Counted from the first letter of the stretch, positions 33,676 through 46,372 are shown. The stretch is 64,000 nt of DNA from Lepraria neglecta (GCA_033220425.1 CM065650.1:1860001-1924000); one strand, 5' to 3'. Notes: generated from the letters alone by a model not told the origin. Program-made: numbers and translations.

Positions 33676-35433
33676 ATGTCGTCGTTCTTCACTACACCAG
33701 CGTCCCAGCGGAAGCGAAAGAGGGAAGAGACCAATGCTGTACCTTCGACAAAACGAAGAAGTACAAGCAGCAAAGCCGGCGCGAAGCCCGCAAAAGAGTT
33801 GCCCCAGAGAGCGCGACGAGATGAATCAATATCAAGCAGCGGGTCCGAGGATGAGCCCCGCAGGAAAATAGTCAGTGACGAAGAACCCATAGCATCAAGT
33901 GACTCCGAAGAGGACGAGACAGGTGCCGAGCGCCGACTACGACTAGCAGAGCAATACCTCCAAACCCTGAAGACCGAAGTCAACGAAACGGGCTTTGACG
34001 CCGAGGACATCGACCGCGATCTCATAGCCGAAAGACTGCAAGAAGACGTAGCCGAAACCAAAGGCCGACTCCACAGACACATAGCTTCGTTCCTCTCCTT
34101 CTCCACCGCGGCCCAAACGCCATTCCGCTCTCTGTCTTCCAGCATAACCTCCGTAGCAACCTGTCCACCCTACGCCTACACCGTCTCGAAAGATGTCCAG
34201 CTCTCGAAATGGGAGTTACCCAACCCACCTCCACCTCCAGATCCAACTCGAAAAAGGCCCATCAAACCCGTGAGCAGACGGCCTATAAAACTCCTTACCA
34301 AAAGAGGTAGCAAGCACGAATCAAAAGATCCCCATAATCAACACCACACCGCCCCCATCCTCTCTATCGCAGCCTCCTCTACCGGCAAATTCATTGCCAC
34401 AGGTGGAGCGGACAAACGCCTCATAATCTGGTCTGCAGACACACTCACCCCCTTACGAGTATTCACACAGCACCGTGACGCAGTCACATCCCTTGTATTC
34501 CGGAGAGGAACAAATCAATTATACTCCGCGAGCAAAGACCGCACGATCAAGTGCTGGAGTTTAGATGAATTGGCATATGTGGAGACATTATTCGGACACC
34601 AAGATGAAGTCATCGATGTGGCTAGCTTAGGGATGGAGCGATGTGTGAGTGCGGGAGCGAGAGATCGCACGGCGAGGCTGTGGAAGGTGGTGGAAGAGAC
34701 GCAATTGGTTTTCCGTGGCGGTGGCAGCTCCGAAAAGCGAAGACCAGGCAGACAAAAAGAAGGAGAAAACGAACCAATTAAGACTTACAGCGAAGGATCC
34801 ATCGACCGCGTGGCAATGATTGACGAAGAAATGTTCGTTACCGGCAGCGATAACGGTTCACTCTCGCTATGGACGTTGCACAAGAAGAAGCCTATTTTTA
34901 CGGTGCCGTTGGCACATGGACTTGATCCGGCAATGAAACCAGAAGAGGCATCGGCGGAGGCGGTGCCGGATGCGAAGGTGCCGGAACGGCAACCGAGATG
35001 GATCACGGCGCTGGCGACGGTGCCGTATAGTGATTTGGTTGTTAGTGGGAGCTGGGACGGGGAAATGAGGATATGGAGGGTTAGTGGGGATAAGAGACGG
35101 CTGGAGGCCGTGGGGGTGGTGGGGAGGGTGGAGAGGGTGGAGAGGGTGGAGAGGGTGGAGAGGGATGATAGGGGTATGGATGTGTTGGACGGGGAGGAAG
35201 AGATGTCTGTTATTGGGATCATTAATGACATCTCTGTTTTTGAGAGGGGTGATAGGGGTAAAGATGGACTGTGCATTGTTGCTGCTGTTGGCACAGAGCA
35301 TCGATTGGGGAGGTGGATGAAGGTGAAAGGGAGGAATGATGCTGTAGCGTTTGAGGTGCAGAAGATATTGCAACCCGCAGACGCCAGTGAGGAGGGAGAT
35401 GGGCAGGAAGAAATAAAAAAGAATGCGACATAG
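33676..35433 (+). CDS. RRP9: U3 snoRNP protein Rrp9 (U3-55K), WD40
   Basis: Binds the box B/C motif of U3 snoRNA in the processome. Single exon, 585 residues from 33676 (MSSFFTTPASQRKRKRE), which matches the family start; the frame is open for 30 more codons upstream. After a basic and acidic N-terminus comes the Rrp9 signature AERRLRLAEQYLQTLKTEV, LIAERLQEDVAETKGRLHR. WD40 blades follow: ATGGADKRLIIWSADTL, YSASKDRTIKCWSLDEL, SAGARDRTARLWKVVEE, VTGSDNGSLSLWTLHKK, VSGSWDGEMRIWRVSGD. Near residue 485 the sequence contains a run of Glu-Arg-Val triplets encoded by a 9 bp repeat. The last blade is diverged. Confidence 0.92.
   Translation: MSSFFTTPASQRKRKREETNAVPSTKRRSTSSKAGAKPAKELPQRARRDESISSSGSEDEPRRKIVSDEEPIASSDSEEDETGAERRLRLAEQYLQTLKTEVNETGFDAEDIDRDLIAERLQEDVAETKGRLHRHIASFLSFSTAAQTPFRSLSSSITSVATCPPYAYTVSKDVQLSKWELPNPPPPPDPTRKRPIKPVSRRPIKLLTKRGSKHESKDPHNQHHTAPILSIAASSTGKFIATGGADKRLIIWSADTLTPLRVFTQHRDAVTSLVFRRGTNQLYSASKDRTIKCWSLDELAYVETLFGHQDEVIDVASLGMERCVSAGARDRTARLWKVVEETQLVFRGGGSSEKRRPGRQKEGENEPIKTYSEGSIDRVAMIDEEMFVTGSDNGSLSLWTLHKKKPIFTVPLAHGLDPAMKPEEASAEAVPDAKVPERQPRWITALATVPYSDLVVSGSWDGEMRIWRVSGDKRRLEAVGVVGRVERVERVERVERDDRGMDVLDGEEEMSVIGIINDISVFERGDRGKDGLCIVAAVGTEHRLGRWMKVKGRNDAVAFEVQKILQPADASEEGDGQEEIKKNAT
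35122..35166 (+). repeat. 9 bp tandem repeat inside RRP9
   Basis: Five copies of GAGAGGGTG-like units in a row, the middle three identical. It stays in frame and encodes GRV ERV ERV ERV ERD between two beta strands of the last WD40 blades, so length changes would be tolerated in units of three residues. Confidence 0.85.
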
Positions 35434-35879
35434 CCTGATAGGCCATCGTCCAATTTTAGGTGCCTAAAATGCATTGACAATGACGATAATCTCAATGCAA
35501 TAAATTTCCATTGAGCTCTTGTTCCAATTGTGATTGTAATATGCAAGGTATGGATGTAGCTATGAGCCGCAGCTACTAAGCTAAAATAAAATTGCAGGGC
35601 CACCAAGATCTTTTTGTTGAGAAAGAGCAGTTGGTCCAGCGAGCTGGTTTAGTATGACGCCCACAGCGCCGAGGTGATTTTTCGGCTATTGAGCAACGGT
35701 AGAATCTGTATCTGCCATACATAGCCAATACCTTGCTATGCACTGCCCTCTAGGTGCGGGCCTGCCAACCTATGTCGTGATGAAGGCCATACGCCTATCA
35801 CGAAGCCACAAGTCTATCTTCAATCATGTTCGCTGCTGGAAATTGGCTTTCAATGTACGGCCGACGCTGGAGCTCAAGT
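35434..35879. other. intergenic between convergent RRP9 and RING gene
   Basis: About 450 bp between two convergent 3' ends. No coding or RNA feature seen. Confidence 0.45.
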
Positions 35880-37909
35880 TTAAGCCTCTTGCCTCCGCTC
35901 TCGCTCAGCCTTGAGGCGGCGACGCTCCTCTCGTCTCTCTAACTTCTCTGCTCGACGATCTCGCACACCTTCCTCATGTCTCTGTCCAGCACCCATTGGC
36001 GAACGAGATAGCCTAGTTGCTGGACTGTGACGGCTCCGACGTGACTGTGATGGGCTCTGGAGATGACTCCCCTGGCGCTGCCGTCTTTCCAGGGCAGGTG
36101 AATGATTGAGCGTAGACGAGGTTTGGGGCGAGCTGTGCGCTCCATGATTGGCTGGAGTTGGAGCGTGACTTGTGCTCTCGTGGATTTCAGATGAGCGATT
36201 AGTCGAAGTGGCAGGCAAGGCGGACTGGGAGCGCTCGTAAAAGGGTATCGAAGGTGGGAACGAGCCAGGGACGGCAAGGTGAACGTTCTCTGCATTCTCA
36301 GACCGCGTTGGGCTTGATTCGAAGAGGATGGGCGAAGATGCGTTGCTAGTTAGGGACGCCTGGGGCCTGTCGACCTTCTGAGTACGCGGCCCAGGCCTAG
36401 GTGACAGGCGGCCTACAGTTGCGGTACCGCTGCTGGCTTCGTTACCGCTCTCGTCGTCGGATGATAGGCGGTTCTGAATTGGCCGCCTTCTCCTTTGACG
36501 TTGCGATGGTACTGGAGAGTCGGAGTCACTCTCAATTTCGATTATCCTAGGACCCATGTCTCTAGAGTGATGAGGCATGTTGCGTCGATGTCGTGAGATA
36601 CCACCCGTAGTCCCAGAAGTGTTTGATCGCTGCCTTCTGTTTCGAATGGCAGCCATTACCTGTGAGATCTCGCTGCTACTTGACTCATCAGAAGTGATCG
36701 AAATGCGTGGAATCTGTCGCCTGGCGGGTGGGACTGGTCCTTCATCCGAGTCCTCGTCCAGATTGCATTGTGCAGTCCCGAATGAGGCCTCATTCTGATT
36801 CGACTTGGTGTCATCTTGGCTGTTGCGGTCACCGTCAGAGTCCTGACTTTGTATGCTTTCCAAACCCGTTCCATCATCGGTCTCCCAATGCACACTCCGA
36901 ACAGAGCTTGTCACCGAAGGATGCCGATCTTCCTCATCTTCATCATCTTCAACGAAGTCGTCTAAAGAATTGGTTTCTTCGTCGTCTATACTGTCTTCGT
37001 CCGTATCGGGCAGGCTGCTGTAATTCATCCGCTGATGGTCAGGACTCAGAACTCTGTAGCCGAAAGGAGGGGCCCGGTCTGGTGGGGGCGAGTAATAATC
37101 CTCTATAGATTGACTGTGATTAGAGTCCAGGTCTTCCCCGTAAACTGGTCCGTGACCACGTGCATAAGCCTCTTCTGCGAGAGCGTCAAGGATGTCGTCA
37201 TCCATATCGTCCACGTGGTCCATATGGTAAAGCTCGTCCGGATAGTAATCTGGACCGTCAGACTCGCTCAACTCGGCACCTTCATCAGGGTAGCCACATG
37301 ATTCGCATTGGCCTTCCTCGAGCTCCCATGTACACCTTGGACAGCGATCAACCCCATCATCCCTGATTGGTGCCGCCCGCATGATCGAACGTCGCCTGAA
37401 GCAACCTCGGAATAGTCCACCTTTTGGACCTTTGCTTGAGCGATCCTTTTCAAGAAGTGCTGCTTCTTCCGCTTGCCATTTCTTGTGCTCCTCGATAGTC
37501 TCTCCTGGGGGCATAAGTTCTGCACGGTTTGCAAAGATCTGAGTCATGTCTCGGACCTGTGGTGAACATTAGCTACGAACTCAATCCAGCTTCTTCTGCA
37601 AGGGTTTACTAGATAAGCTGGTGCCGGTGCGCGGAGAACATCAGCTCGGCAGTCGGGACATGATTTCTTCGTTCGGTCTCTCTCGAACCATTTGACCAAG
37701 CACCCATAGCAGAACGTGTGCCCACACTCGATAGTGTAAGGCTCAAAGAGAGGGCGAACGCAGACTCGACATGTGATGAGGATTCTGATATCATCCAAGC
37801 TGGTTTCGAGCGTCTGCAGCAACCCCACGGGACCATCTTTGTCCGTGCATTCGTGTGTCGGTCTGCTTGGGGAGCTTCTCATGGCTGCCTTGGAGTGTGA
37901 ATCACCCAT
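35880..37909 (-). CDS. RING-finger protein, probable E3 ubiquitin ligase
   Basis: Exons 37610-37909 and 35880-37556 give 658 residues. The RING domain is at residues 46-90: CRVCVRPLFEPYTIECGH, TFCYGCLVKWF, SCPDCRADV, a standard C3HC4 arrangement. It is followed by PAYLVRDMTQIFANRAELMP, which spans the splice junction and shows that the 52 nt intron is real. The middle third is strongly acidic (runs of Asp/Glu around residues 180-300); a small CPRCTWELEEGQCESCGYPD motif near residue 170 may bind one more zinc. The C-terminal half is Ser/Arg-rich and ends in a basic coiled coil. Substrate unknown; a nuclear role is possible from the basic tail. It has the layout of ascomycete RING proteins of unassigned function. 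Confidence 0.82.
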
Positions 37910-38232
37910 GGAGAGCGTTTATATAAGAGGAGCCTGGCTCTCTCAGGGCGTCGACAGGGTCAGGTAGGACAACAAAATAGTCGTCACAGTGAAGCTACCT
38001 GGTGATTGTTGTCGGGCGGCGGCTGAGCTGAAGTTGTTTGGGTTATGTTTTTGGCTGATGAAACTCAGAGACGTTCGAAGGTAGATGCCCTCAGCATGCT
38101 GAAGGTGACAGAGGAAATAGGATCGAAGACGAGAGTGGGTGAGGGTAGCTCGGGCGTTAAAAATACGGTTCAAAGATGACCAATGAGGGTTAGCGCCAAC
38201 TCCTTAGCGCCTTGTCATTGAATCGCCTGGTG

Positions 38233-38461
38233 CTACTTTTTTCCAAGGCCCCGCCACCAATACTGCTGCTGCTGCTGCTGTTCTAGAATTGTTTGCCTGA
38301 CTCTGCCGCCTTTCAGCGTGTAGTCTCTTACCAATGGCTCCGAGCTGAGATACTTGCAGAGCGGTAAAAGACTCTCTGACTCGGGCTAGAGACTTCGTTG
38401 ATACAGAAGACTCTCTGAGCTGCTGCTCAGTTGCTCGAATTGACCGGTCCAGTGGATGCAA
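38233..38461 (-). CDS. putative tiny protein with Gln run
   Basis: Not recognised. Two-exon reading: 38332-38461 and 38233-38282, 59 residues, MHPLDRSIRATEQQ, helical SLARVRESFTALQVSQLGAI, then six Gln from a CAG run and a Trp-Trp-Arg ending. The intron has donor GTAAGA and acceptor TTCTAG. Unspliced, the same frame would run 85 residues to 38204. The predicted helices are the only argument for a real gene; no family match is known to me. Confidence 0.3.
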
Positions 38462-38759
38462 TATGTCTCTACTTGTTTCCTTGGTGCAACAAGGTGAAGT
38501 GAGTTGGATTACTGCAAGGTTCCTTAGAACGAAGTCGGCTCAATTACAATGCATTGTGCATGCAGTAACGCCCCTAGTCTACCTCTATCGCCGGGTATCT
38601 TGCGATAGGGACGCCGACAATGATCGACATTTCGCATCACAGCATCAAGAAAACTGCTAAACTACAGCACGAGAGGAATGTACGCATGAATGTTAAAGAA
38701 ATTCGTCAACCGCCATCATCATCATTCCGGTCCTGTATGAAACCTTTTCAGATTCTTGC
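38462..38759. other. short intergenic stretch
   Basis: About 300 bp between the putative tiny gene and the 3' end of the oxygenase gene. Nothing supported. Confidence 0.4.
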
Positions 38760-39999
38760 TCACTCAACCCTCTTACGCTTGCTCTTCTTGCCGAATTCGC
38801 TGAACAGATGACTATCATCGATGCTTCCCTTCGTAACGAGAGCATCGTCGACCATCTCGTTGTTCATGTGTGCAAGGAATATCTCCTGCTCACGAAGAAA
38901 CGACTTCAGATCCTTGGTGTTCATCTTTCTACCGGACCTCTGTGTCTCACGCAATGCTTTGAGCTTTTCGCGGATACGTTCCTCAAGGATCTCAAGCCGG
39001 TACTCGCTGAACTGATAGTAGAGCTCGGATAGGTTCGAGATGGGGCGGACGGTTGTGAGCACGGTGTCGTCCTTGACGGTGTGAGATTTAGGACGGAAGG
39101 ATGTCACCATCGTGATACGCTCCGTTGTTCCAAGAGCGCGAAGGGCCTGGTGTTCGATGTAGCGGCCTTGCAAAACCACGGCGTGCCCCTGGAGAAAATG
39201 TGAGAATATTTCGTGTTGCGACCTAAACAGTACATACCCTCTCCGGTCCTCGGACTTTGACAATGCCACCGTCTCCAGTGCGAAGTGCGGTCTCCCCACC
39301 AATCATGCCTTGGCAATCACTGAGCATGGTGACGCAGACGAACGGATAGCTGTCTGTGTGCCAGTCGACAATTGGCTTATCGTCTTCCCAGGGACAGCCC
39401 GCTATGCCTTCGTCGTCTTCGGTCATTTTCTTATCCACCGAAGCCTCCAGCTCTTCGGCCTTCTGTTTCTCTGATTTCACGGAGATGTTAATGTGCGCAA
39501 TCTCAAAGTCCATCTCCGTCACAAGCTCAACACCGGCAATTTTGGAGATGATTGCCAGCGTTTCCGGGTTCTTCCAGACATCGTACACAAATGGTGCATA
39601 TCTTGCAACAAGTGTTAGAAAAGTGTAGCGTGGTGAGGAAATTCGCACTAATTTGAGGATGACTTACTTTGAAGCGAAACCTCGCAGCTGGCACTGAGCC
39701 AGGTTGCTCGAATACCTACAGTTCTCCAACACCGCTTTGCTGAAGATCTCGGCTCTCATGCGTGCAACGGCTTCTTCTGTGAAGAGTTTGAATGGCTCGG
39801 ACACAGCGAACGGAGACACTCCAGTGCCCTCGGGAAGCTTCAGGTCACTCATGTTGTGGACTTTGGTCGGTGGCACGAAGTCTATGTGCTTCTTCGGATC
39901 GAAGTCATCGTTACTCAATGGCTGTTCTGATGTCCCATCGATTACCAGCTGTAAAGCTGGATTTTCCTTCATCATTGACATTACTTCCGTTGCACTCAT
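38760..39999 (-). CDS. 2-oxoglutarate/Fe(II)-dependent oxygenase family protein
   Basis: Exons 39668-39999, 39238-39601 and 38760-39188 give 374 residues. The jelly-roll oxygenase signature is present: the iron-binding HxD is in KPIVDWHTDSYPFVCVTML, and the distal His and 2-oxoglutarate-binding Arg are likely in GHAVVLQGRYIEHQALRALG. Upstream are RYSSNLAQCQLRGFASKYAP and VYDVWKNPETLAIISKIAG. The C-terminal part (KLKALRETQRSGRKMNTKDL) is helical and basic and ends KKSKRKRVE, a possible nuclear signal. The substrate is unknown. The intron before exon 2 has the branch word CTAAC and acceptor CAAG. The domain is clear, the reaction is not. Confidence 0.8.
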
Positions 40000-42900
40000 G
40001 TTAAGGCTAGTGGTAGATGGTGATTTGAAGTTGTGTCTGGAGGGGAACCGTTGGCGTTGTTTATTATTGACGCTATTAGGAGGGGAAGTGTTGACGTTGT
40101 TTGTGGGTAGTGAATGTGAAGGTGGCTAACAAGGGGGCAAGTCTGTCAGAGAGGCAACGTGGTGTCGGTGTTGGAGCTGTGCAAAGAAGTGAATGCACGA
40201 TCCTGCTGGAGAATGAAGTATAAAGAGACTTTTGTGGATATCTCGACCCAGAGGATAAGGCACGATAAGATGTTGGTAGTGCTATCTATACTTACCGTCG
40301 TTATCTGGCTGTTCCGATATTCGCTCTTGTTTTGGTATTTGGTTCGATTTCATCCCCTCGCTCGGGTCATGCTCTAATATAATATATGGCAGACCTTCTG
40401 AAATGATCTACGTGAGCTATCCGTACACGAAGTCGCTCTCGATCTCGGCCATTTGCAACAAGATCAAGCCCGGCTCTCGCGGGGAGTTCCCAAAGCATAC
40501 GCACTCGCCGCTAGAGTGATCTTTCTTTAACGAGGCCCCTCCACACCTGGAACCAATTTTGTTGTCGAGACTCTTGTATGGAGTACCAAAAGAGGGATTC
40601 ACTTTTCGTGGCAGCGTCGGCGTCCTCTCAGCCACTCGTATTCTAAAGCGTCACAGATCAAGGCTCTATCATATGGTCAAAAACAAATCGTCTAGTAGTC
40701 CAAACAAGCTGCCTTAGAATGTAGAGATTGTGCTGATGGCTGAAAATTTTACACGGATTCCGTTACTTGCTTCGGTTTGGGCTGCAGCTGACTCTGATTG
40801 TCCGTCACTACCGAGCTAGCGCATGAGCTTCGATCCTCGTCTGCAACGGGCACTAAGGTCTTTGACAGTAGAATTTTCTCTTCTGATAGGTTCAAGTGTC
40901 GCAAGCTAGACCATGCATCGAACCTTCATTCAACTCAATCCAAAGATCACGAACAAAGCCATTGATCACCGTACCCATGACTAACAAAAACACGCATAGG
41001 TCAGTATGCGCCAGCCAGCATCCACATGAGCTCAATCGCACACGCGTTGCGCATGGGATTTTGAATAAGATTCGAACAGGTGTGGAGAGCTAGTTGAGTA
41101 TGGCTCTGCTCTATTAATTCTCGTGTCACAGCCATCCATGGAACCAAGGTCTGGATTGACTTACTCAATGTGGACAGTCGAGCGACTGCGAATCAACAAG
41201 TTTAAAAGTAACAAGCTCCAATCTAGTTGATCAAGCGCTGAAGCGGGCCTGTCAACAGACCTGGGCGCTGACTATAATCATGATACAGCTGTAGCTCGCA
41301 TCCCGGCTCCATGGGTATCAGAAGCGAGCCGCTGATGGTATGACTAAAGGCAAGCTCTATGCCATTTAAATCCGGTTGTTACAACACTGATTATGGTTCT
41401 TTGATGGGATTGCCTCATGATGCTATGCGTAGAACCCCTCCACACTCATTCCAAATTGGATAGGAATCATGTCCGGAACCTGCACCCACAGGGATGTGTA
41501 GATCTTCCAATATAGCAGAGTTTTCAAAGGGTCAATCGGCGATGTTGGCTGCCCTGGATCGTCACATGACAGATTCAAGAAGGAGGGGCAGAGCTTCACT
41601 ATAGTATCAAGGTAAAAATGGAAGGAGAGAAACCTTCTTCCGGAAATTCCCCTGGTAGATGTGACGTCCTTATCGAGTATCGACTACAGGCATTTCCGAT
41701 AACGCTAGGGTCATCTGGCCCGAGGCGGATCTACCGGACTAGCGCTAAGAATAGACCTCACAGCAAACATTCTTTTGGCGTAAATTGCCTTCTACAATCA
41801 TACCATCACCACCTGCATCAATCTTTGTGATTATGGCGGAGGCCGGGGGAACGGAAGAATCCCCGTGGGCAAAAGGGGAGGCGGCATTTACAGGGTAAGT
41901 ATTTTGAAGCTCCGTGTTCCCCAGTACTTTTTACATAATACGCTAGCCCGACCTCCTCCCACCCAACTCGTCCATAGGACTAAATCTCAGCAGCAAAGAA
42001 TACAGCAAGTACTTCGACCCATGCCAGGAAGCAGCCTCACGCAGCATGAAGTGCCTGCATCGCAATGGGGGAGATAGACAATTATGTACGGATTATTTCC
42101 AGTGAGTGCGCCAATCCCTTTTTTCATCAGTCCCAAACGCCCAAGGCGATATCGGAACCCCCGCCATTTCCAACATCCAAGACCACTGGCTAATAGACGG
42201 CGATCTCACTGCAGGGCTTACAGAGACTGCAAGAAACATTGGGTATGAGTAACTATACTCTCGGGTGGTCAGGCATCAATACTGACGACAAGTCAGATGA
42301 CGGAGCGGAGTGAGGCCAAGAAGAGGGATTCGAAAGGCTTCCTCTCGAGATGAACTACTCGCCCTTATTGCGTGAATCATGGCGTCAAGGCTCCGAGGGA
42401 GTCAGTGTAGTATGAAGAGGTTGTCTAAAGGGTGGCGATAAGAACTCGCTTCCATTGACTTGAAATGGGCATGGAACACGGTTGCGAAGCTCGATGGGGA
42501 TCCACATTACTAGGTGTGGAGGGGTTGACGGTGCCTTCGGAAGAGGGGCAAATTAGATCCCATACAGACCCTTTTGCTCAGGCCGACATCATGCGACTCT
42601 ACTTTGAGATTGATCTAGGAGATACGATGCATGCGCTCTAGGAACAGTGGATTGGGAACGAAACCAACACCGCGAGTATTCCTGCTATGCACTTGATATG
42701 GAAAGAAACAAGTTGGATGATGAGGCTGTAACATTTTGAGCGGAGACCTCTGAGAGACCATGCATATAAAGCATGTTGCAGCTTGCTTTCCAAATAGAAC
42801 AATCAAGAAAACCCATTTATCAGTCTACCAATGCATCCAATTTTGTTTGATCTGTTATTGTCTGATACACTCACACACACTAGCTTTCATCAAATTTCAC

Positions 42901-43134
42901 AGCGACAAACGATGTGTTTGGAATTAATGAAAGGATAGTAGGAGACAGAATAGATGTAATCTTGGAGAGTGTTTTGCATCTGAAGCAATTCGGGCATAAC
43001 TAGTCGTTAGGCTTAACTCCGGATGAACCTCAACACACGAAATCGACTTCGTAAACAACCACGGCAATCACACCACGCCTAGACATATTCGTGACATGCA
43101 GTATTAACTTCGACTCCGGGGCGTCTGGCCCAGT
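40000..43134. other. gene-poor 3 kb region
   Basis: No supported gene. Open frames are short (70 codons or fewer) on both strands and none carries a recognisable motif. The 41.4-42.6 kb part has phrases that look like broken coding sequence, but I could not match them to a family. No tRNA, repeat array or transposon ends were recognised. A decayed gene or regulatory DNA is possible. Confidence 0.4.
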
Positions 43135-46100
43135 ATGTCTACTCTCAATGGGCAAGACGATCCTCTTGTCGACCTGATTGCAGCGAAACAGTGGAAGCAA
43201 GCCTTCAACCTTTGCGAAAAGAAAATGAAGAAAGCAAAGGACAATGATCTTCTGCAAGTACGTACCACACCCTCAGCAACGTCGCGATCTATAGCACTGA
43301 CATGAGGCCTTCCAGGTGAGAATGATCTCTGTGCTCCTCAGTTGGCCTGACCCTATTCGTCAAGCTCAGGGAGTCAAGAAGCTCGACACCTTGCTTGACA
43401 GGAAGCCTCCCTTGACAGATATTGATGCTCTAATTGAGTTGGACAAAGGGTTAAAAGATGTGAAAGAACATGAGGCGAAGCTACTGCAGACGTGGCAGCG
43501 AGCTGCAACCAGTTGGCCCAGTGACGAGCTCTTTTATAAAGTGTGGTACCGATCAAAGTTCGATGCAGGAAATCTTAAAGCTGCACAACAGGTATGTATA
43601 GCATCTTCACAGAGAATTGATGCCATTTGCCAATCTACTTTCTTGCTCAGGCGACGATAATATGGAAAAAGAACTTCCCAAAGCAGCGCGCTCCATACTT
43701 CCTCTATGTCCTCGTCACCCACTTGATATCTGAGCAGTCGAAGGACGAGGTGGAAAGAAAGATCTCGGAGGGACTCGTGTTTAAGAACTTGCAAGCAGCT
43801 GTGGATGCTTCGAATGACATGGTAATGCGACCTTCATATGAGATCTTCAGGAATGCTGTAACGGCTATTAACATACGCAAAGGGTATAGCAAAACCAGCT
43901 AGAGCAATTAGCACAATGCAAGACCTCCTATTGCTTCTCAGGATCTACCGAGCTCAAGGGAAATATACGGATGCCAGCAATGTCATTCAGAATTTCCGCA
44001 AATTTGACTTCCAGGGCATTGAGAAGGAGTGGGAAGTCGCAAGGCAAATGATCGAGCTCTTCGAACTCACTCAAAGCTGGCCTGACTTGTATGCCTTCTG
44101 TCAAACAATATTAGAAGATGCTAGGACGGCTGTACTTGATCCGTCCAATTATACAGGTCCTTGGGGGAAATTAGCAGACGACTGGAAAGTTTGGGATGGC
44201 TTTGTAACGGCGAGCGGCAAGATTACAGGCGCGGAGTAAGTAAACACCGAAAAATTTTGCGTTCCACATCAATAGCTGATCTGATTAGTACTTCATCAAA
44301 TACACAAAAATTGATAGCCGTGTTCAAGGACGAAAAGATGAACTCACGGAACGCACATCTAGCATCGATGAAGCTCTACCACTCTGAAGCAGCCGCAGAA
44401 CCTGTGGGTTCAGAAGGCCTTCTACAGGCCGTGATAGAGTATTTTGAGCGGTACTCAACCAAGTACTCCGCCTTTCAGGACATCCGTCCACATCTTCCAC
44501 ATCTGAAACCTCAGCATCAGCTAGAGCTCACGCAAATCACAAGCCAGCTTTCTAAAGAATATTGGGATGTAGAGAGTCAGTCAGATGTGAGCGTACCTTT
44601 ATCTCCTGATTTCGACGTTCTAACGCCCCGAAAGGTCCATAAGGTCATAGTCGAGATCAACGTATTGAAGCTTGAATATCATCTTCTCGTCTCTCCCGAC
44701 CATACTCGTCACCCAAACTTGCTACCCACGTTCATCAGCAACTGCCTTCTACTGTACAGCCACTCTCTTAAGTTCGGTGACAATTCTGCGCCAGTCGAGC
44801 GCCGAACTGGTGACGATGCAGCTCTCATGGCTGCTATGGGCCTGATACACTTGCTCAAGAAGGACGATGAGTCTGGCGACCCTAGTGACAAGAAAAAATG
44901 GCCTCAGACTTTGCTTCGGAGTATTGCGATTCTGGAATACCTCCTTTCGAACTCTCCGCATAACTACGACGCCTTGCTCATTCTAGTCCGCCTTTATATG
45001 TACATGGGCGCGGGCTCGCTGGCCATGGAGCGCTATTCTCGGCTATCAGTCAAGAACCTGCAGTATACATACATGTCATGGGTGCTGTTTAGTAATATTT
45101 CAACAATTCATCCATATCCCGCCCAAGTTTCTTCCGCCGACGGCAAGATTCAGACTACCTTCGACCCGCTAGAAGAGATCAAACAGATGCTGCATTGGTT
45201 CCAGGGTGCTGAGATCAAGGTCAAACAGAATACGGTCAAAATGCAGGAGAACGGGCAGTGGGAAATGTCTATGGATGCCCTCTCAACCACCGATGTGCTT
45301 TCTAGGAACTTCGCAAAACACCAGCTCTTTGCCGAAGCTAAGCGTATCAACCGTCTGACTTCGCCCTCTCATGATGTTTCCAATCATCCAGCGTGTGAGT
45401 GGCCCAACGCTGGTTCCAGTAATATCACTATCTAGCCATTACTGACGTTCCTAGTCAAAATTCCGCTTCAAACACGGGACATGGGGGAGAGAGTACCATT
45501 CCCATCTTTCGAAGCTCATTCCCAGCCATACTTTGAAGAAATTTTGCCTATAGCTGGACCGCGTAACCCCAACGTAAGTTTTCTTGGGAGAATAAGGATG
45601 GGTCTAAGCTGACCTAACTCAGGATACCTGGCTTGAGCAGCAGCTGAGTGCGGCACGATTCTGGGACGCTTTCCACAGCAATGGGCAAAGCCCAATCAAT
45701 GCCGATCAAGTAAGCTTTATGAAGCAAGGTTCAGCTCGATTGGAAAAAACCCTCACCAATTCGGAACTCGAAGCTGGCAATATCATTTATTCACTCGAGC
45801 AGCTACATTCGGTCTACTACCTTAAGTCATCCGAGCACCCCAAGGAAAACATTGCGAAGTGCATCCGCCAATTGGTGACTTTCTTGGAAGACCACGTAAC
45901 CACGGCTTACAACAGCCTGGCGTCTTTCAGAGAGCAACCTCAGGACGAACCTCCTTGTGACATATACCCGACCGGGGATGTTTTGCACCGCCAATACATG
46001 TGCCTAGAGATCTGCCAATTCATGGTACCAGTCCTGAATTATATCGTTGCCGAGAATGTAAAGCTAGCATACGTGAGTCACGAATGGCTTAAAGATACAG

Positions 46101-46372
46101 TACAGCGCATCAAAGATCGATGCAAAAACATCACTGTCGATATTTATCGAGCCGCAGAGGACCTGAAAGCCAGACTGAGTCGCCCAACAGCCATCGAGGA
46201 ACTCGAAGAGAAAGTGCTTGCTTGCAGCAAAGCCAAGGAATCCGAAGATATAATTGGATATGACATTCAACGAAAATTCGGAGACAGGATGAATGTGACG
46301 AAAGTGTTGAAAGACCTGCATGCAAGCTGGATCGATGGATTGGACGGAGTCATTCGTACCAAAGGTACATAG
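43135..46372 (+). CDS. MDM20: NatB auxiliary subunit Mdm20 (NAA25)
   Basis: Ribosome-anchoring subunit of the NatB N-terminal acetyltransferase, partner of Nat3. Exons 43135-43257, 43316-43591, 43651-43821, 43883-44235, 44289-45394, 45455-45573 and 45623-46372 give 965 residues. It begins MSTLNGQDDPLVDLIAAKQW followed by TPR-like helical pairs (KQAFNLCEKKMKKAKDNDLL, LKAAQQATIIWKKNF). Exon 4 opens GIAKPARAISTMQDLLLLLR, which resembles the conserved PxxAIxTxQEL of the family and fixes the acceptor at 43882. Later landmarks are NALLILVRLYMYMGAGSLA-like SNSPHNYDALLILVRLYMYM and WDAFHSNGQ. Splice phases agree throughout. The catalytic partner is not in this window. Confidence 0.85.

Noticed and set aside
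34785-35606. 273-codon frame antisense to RRP9
   Set aside because: It mirrors the low-complexity codons of RRP9 and has no motif; the opposite strand carries a certain gene.
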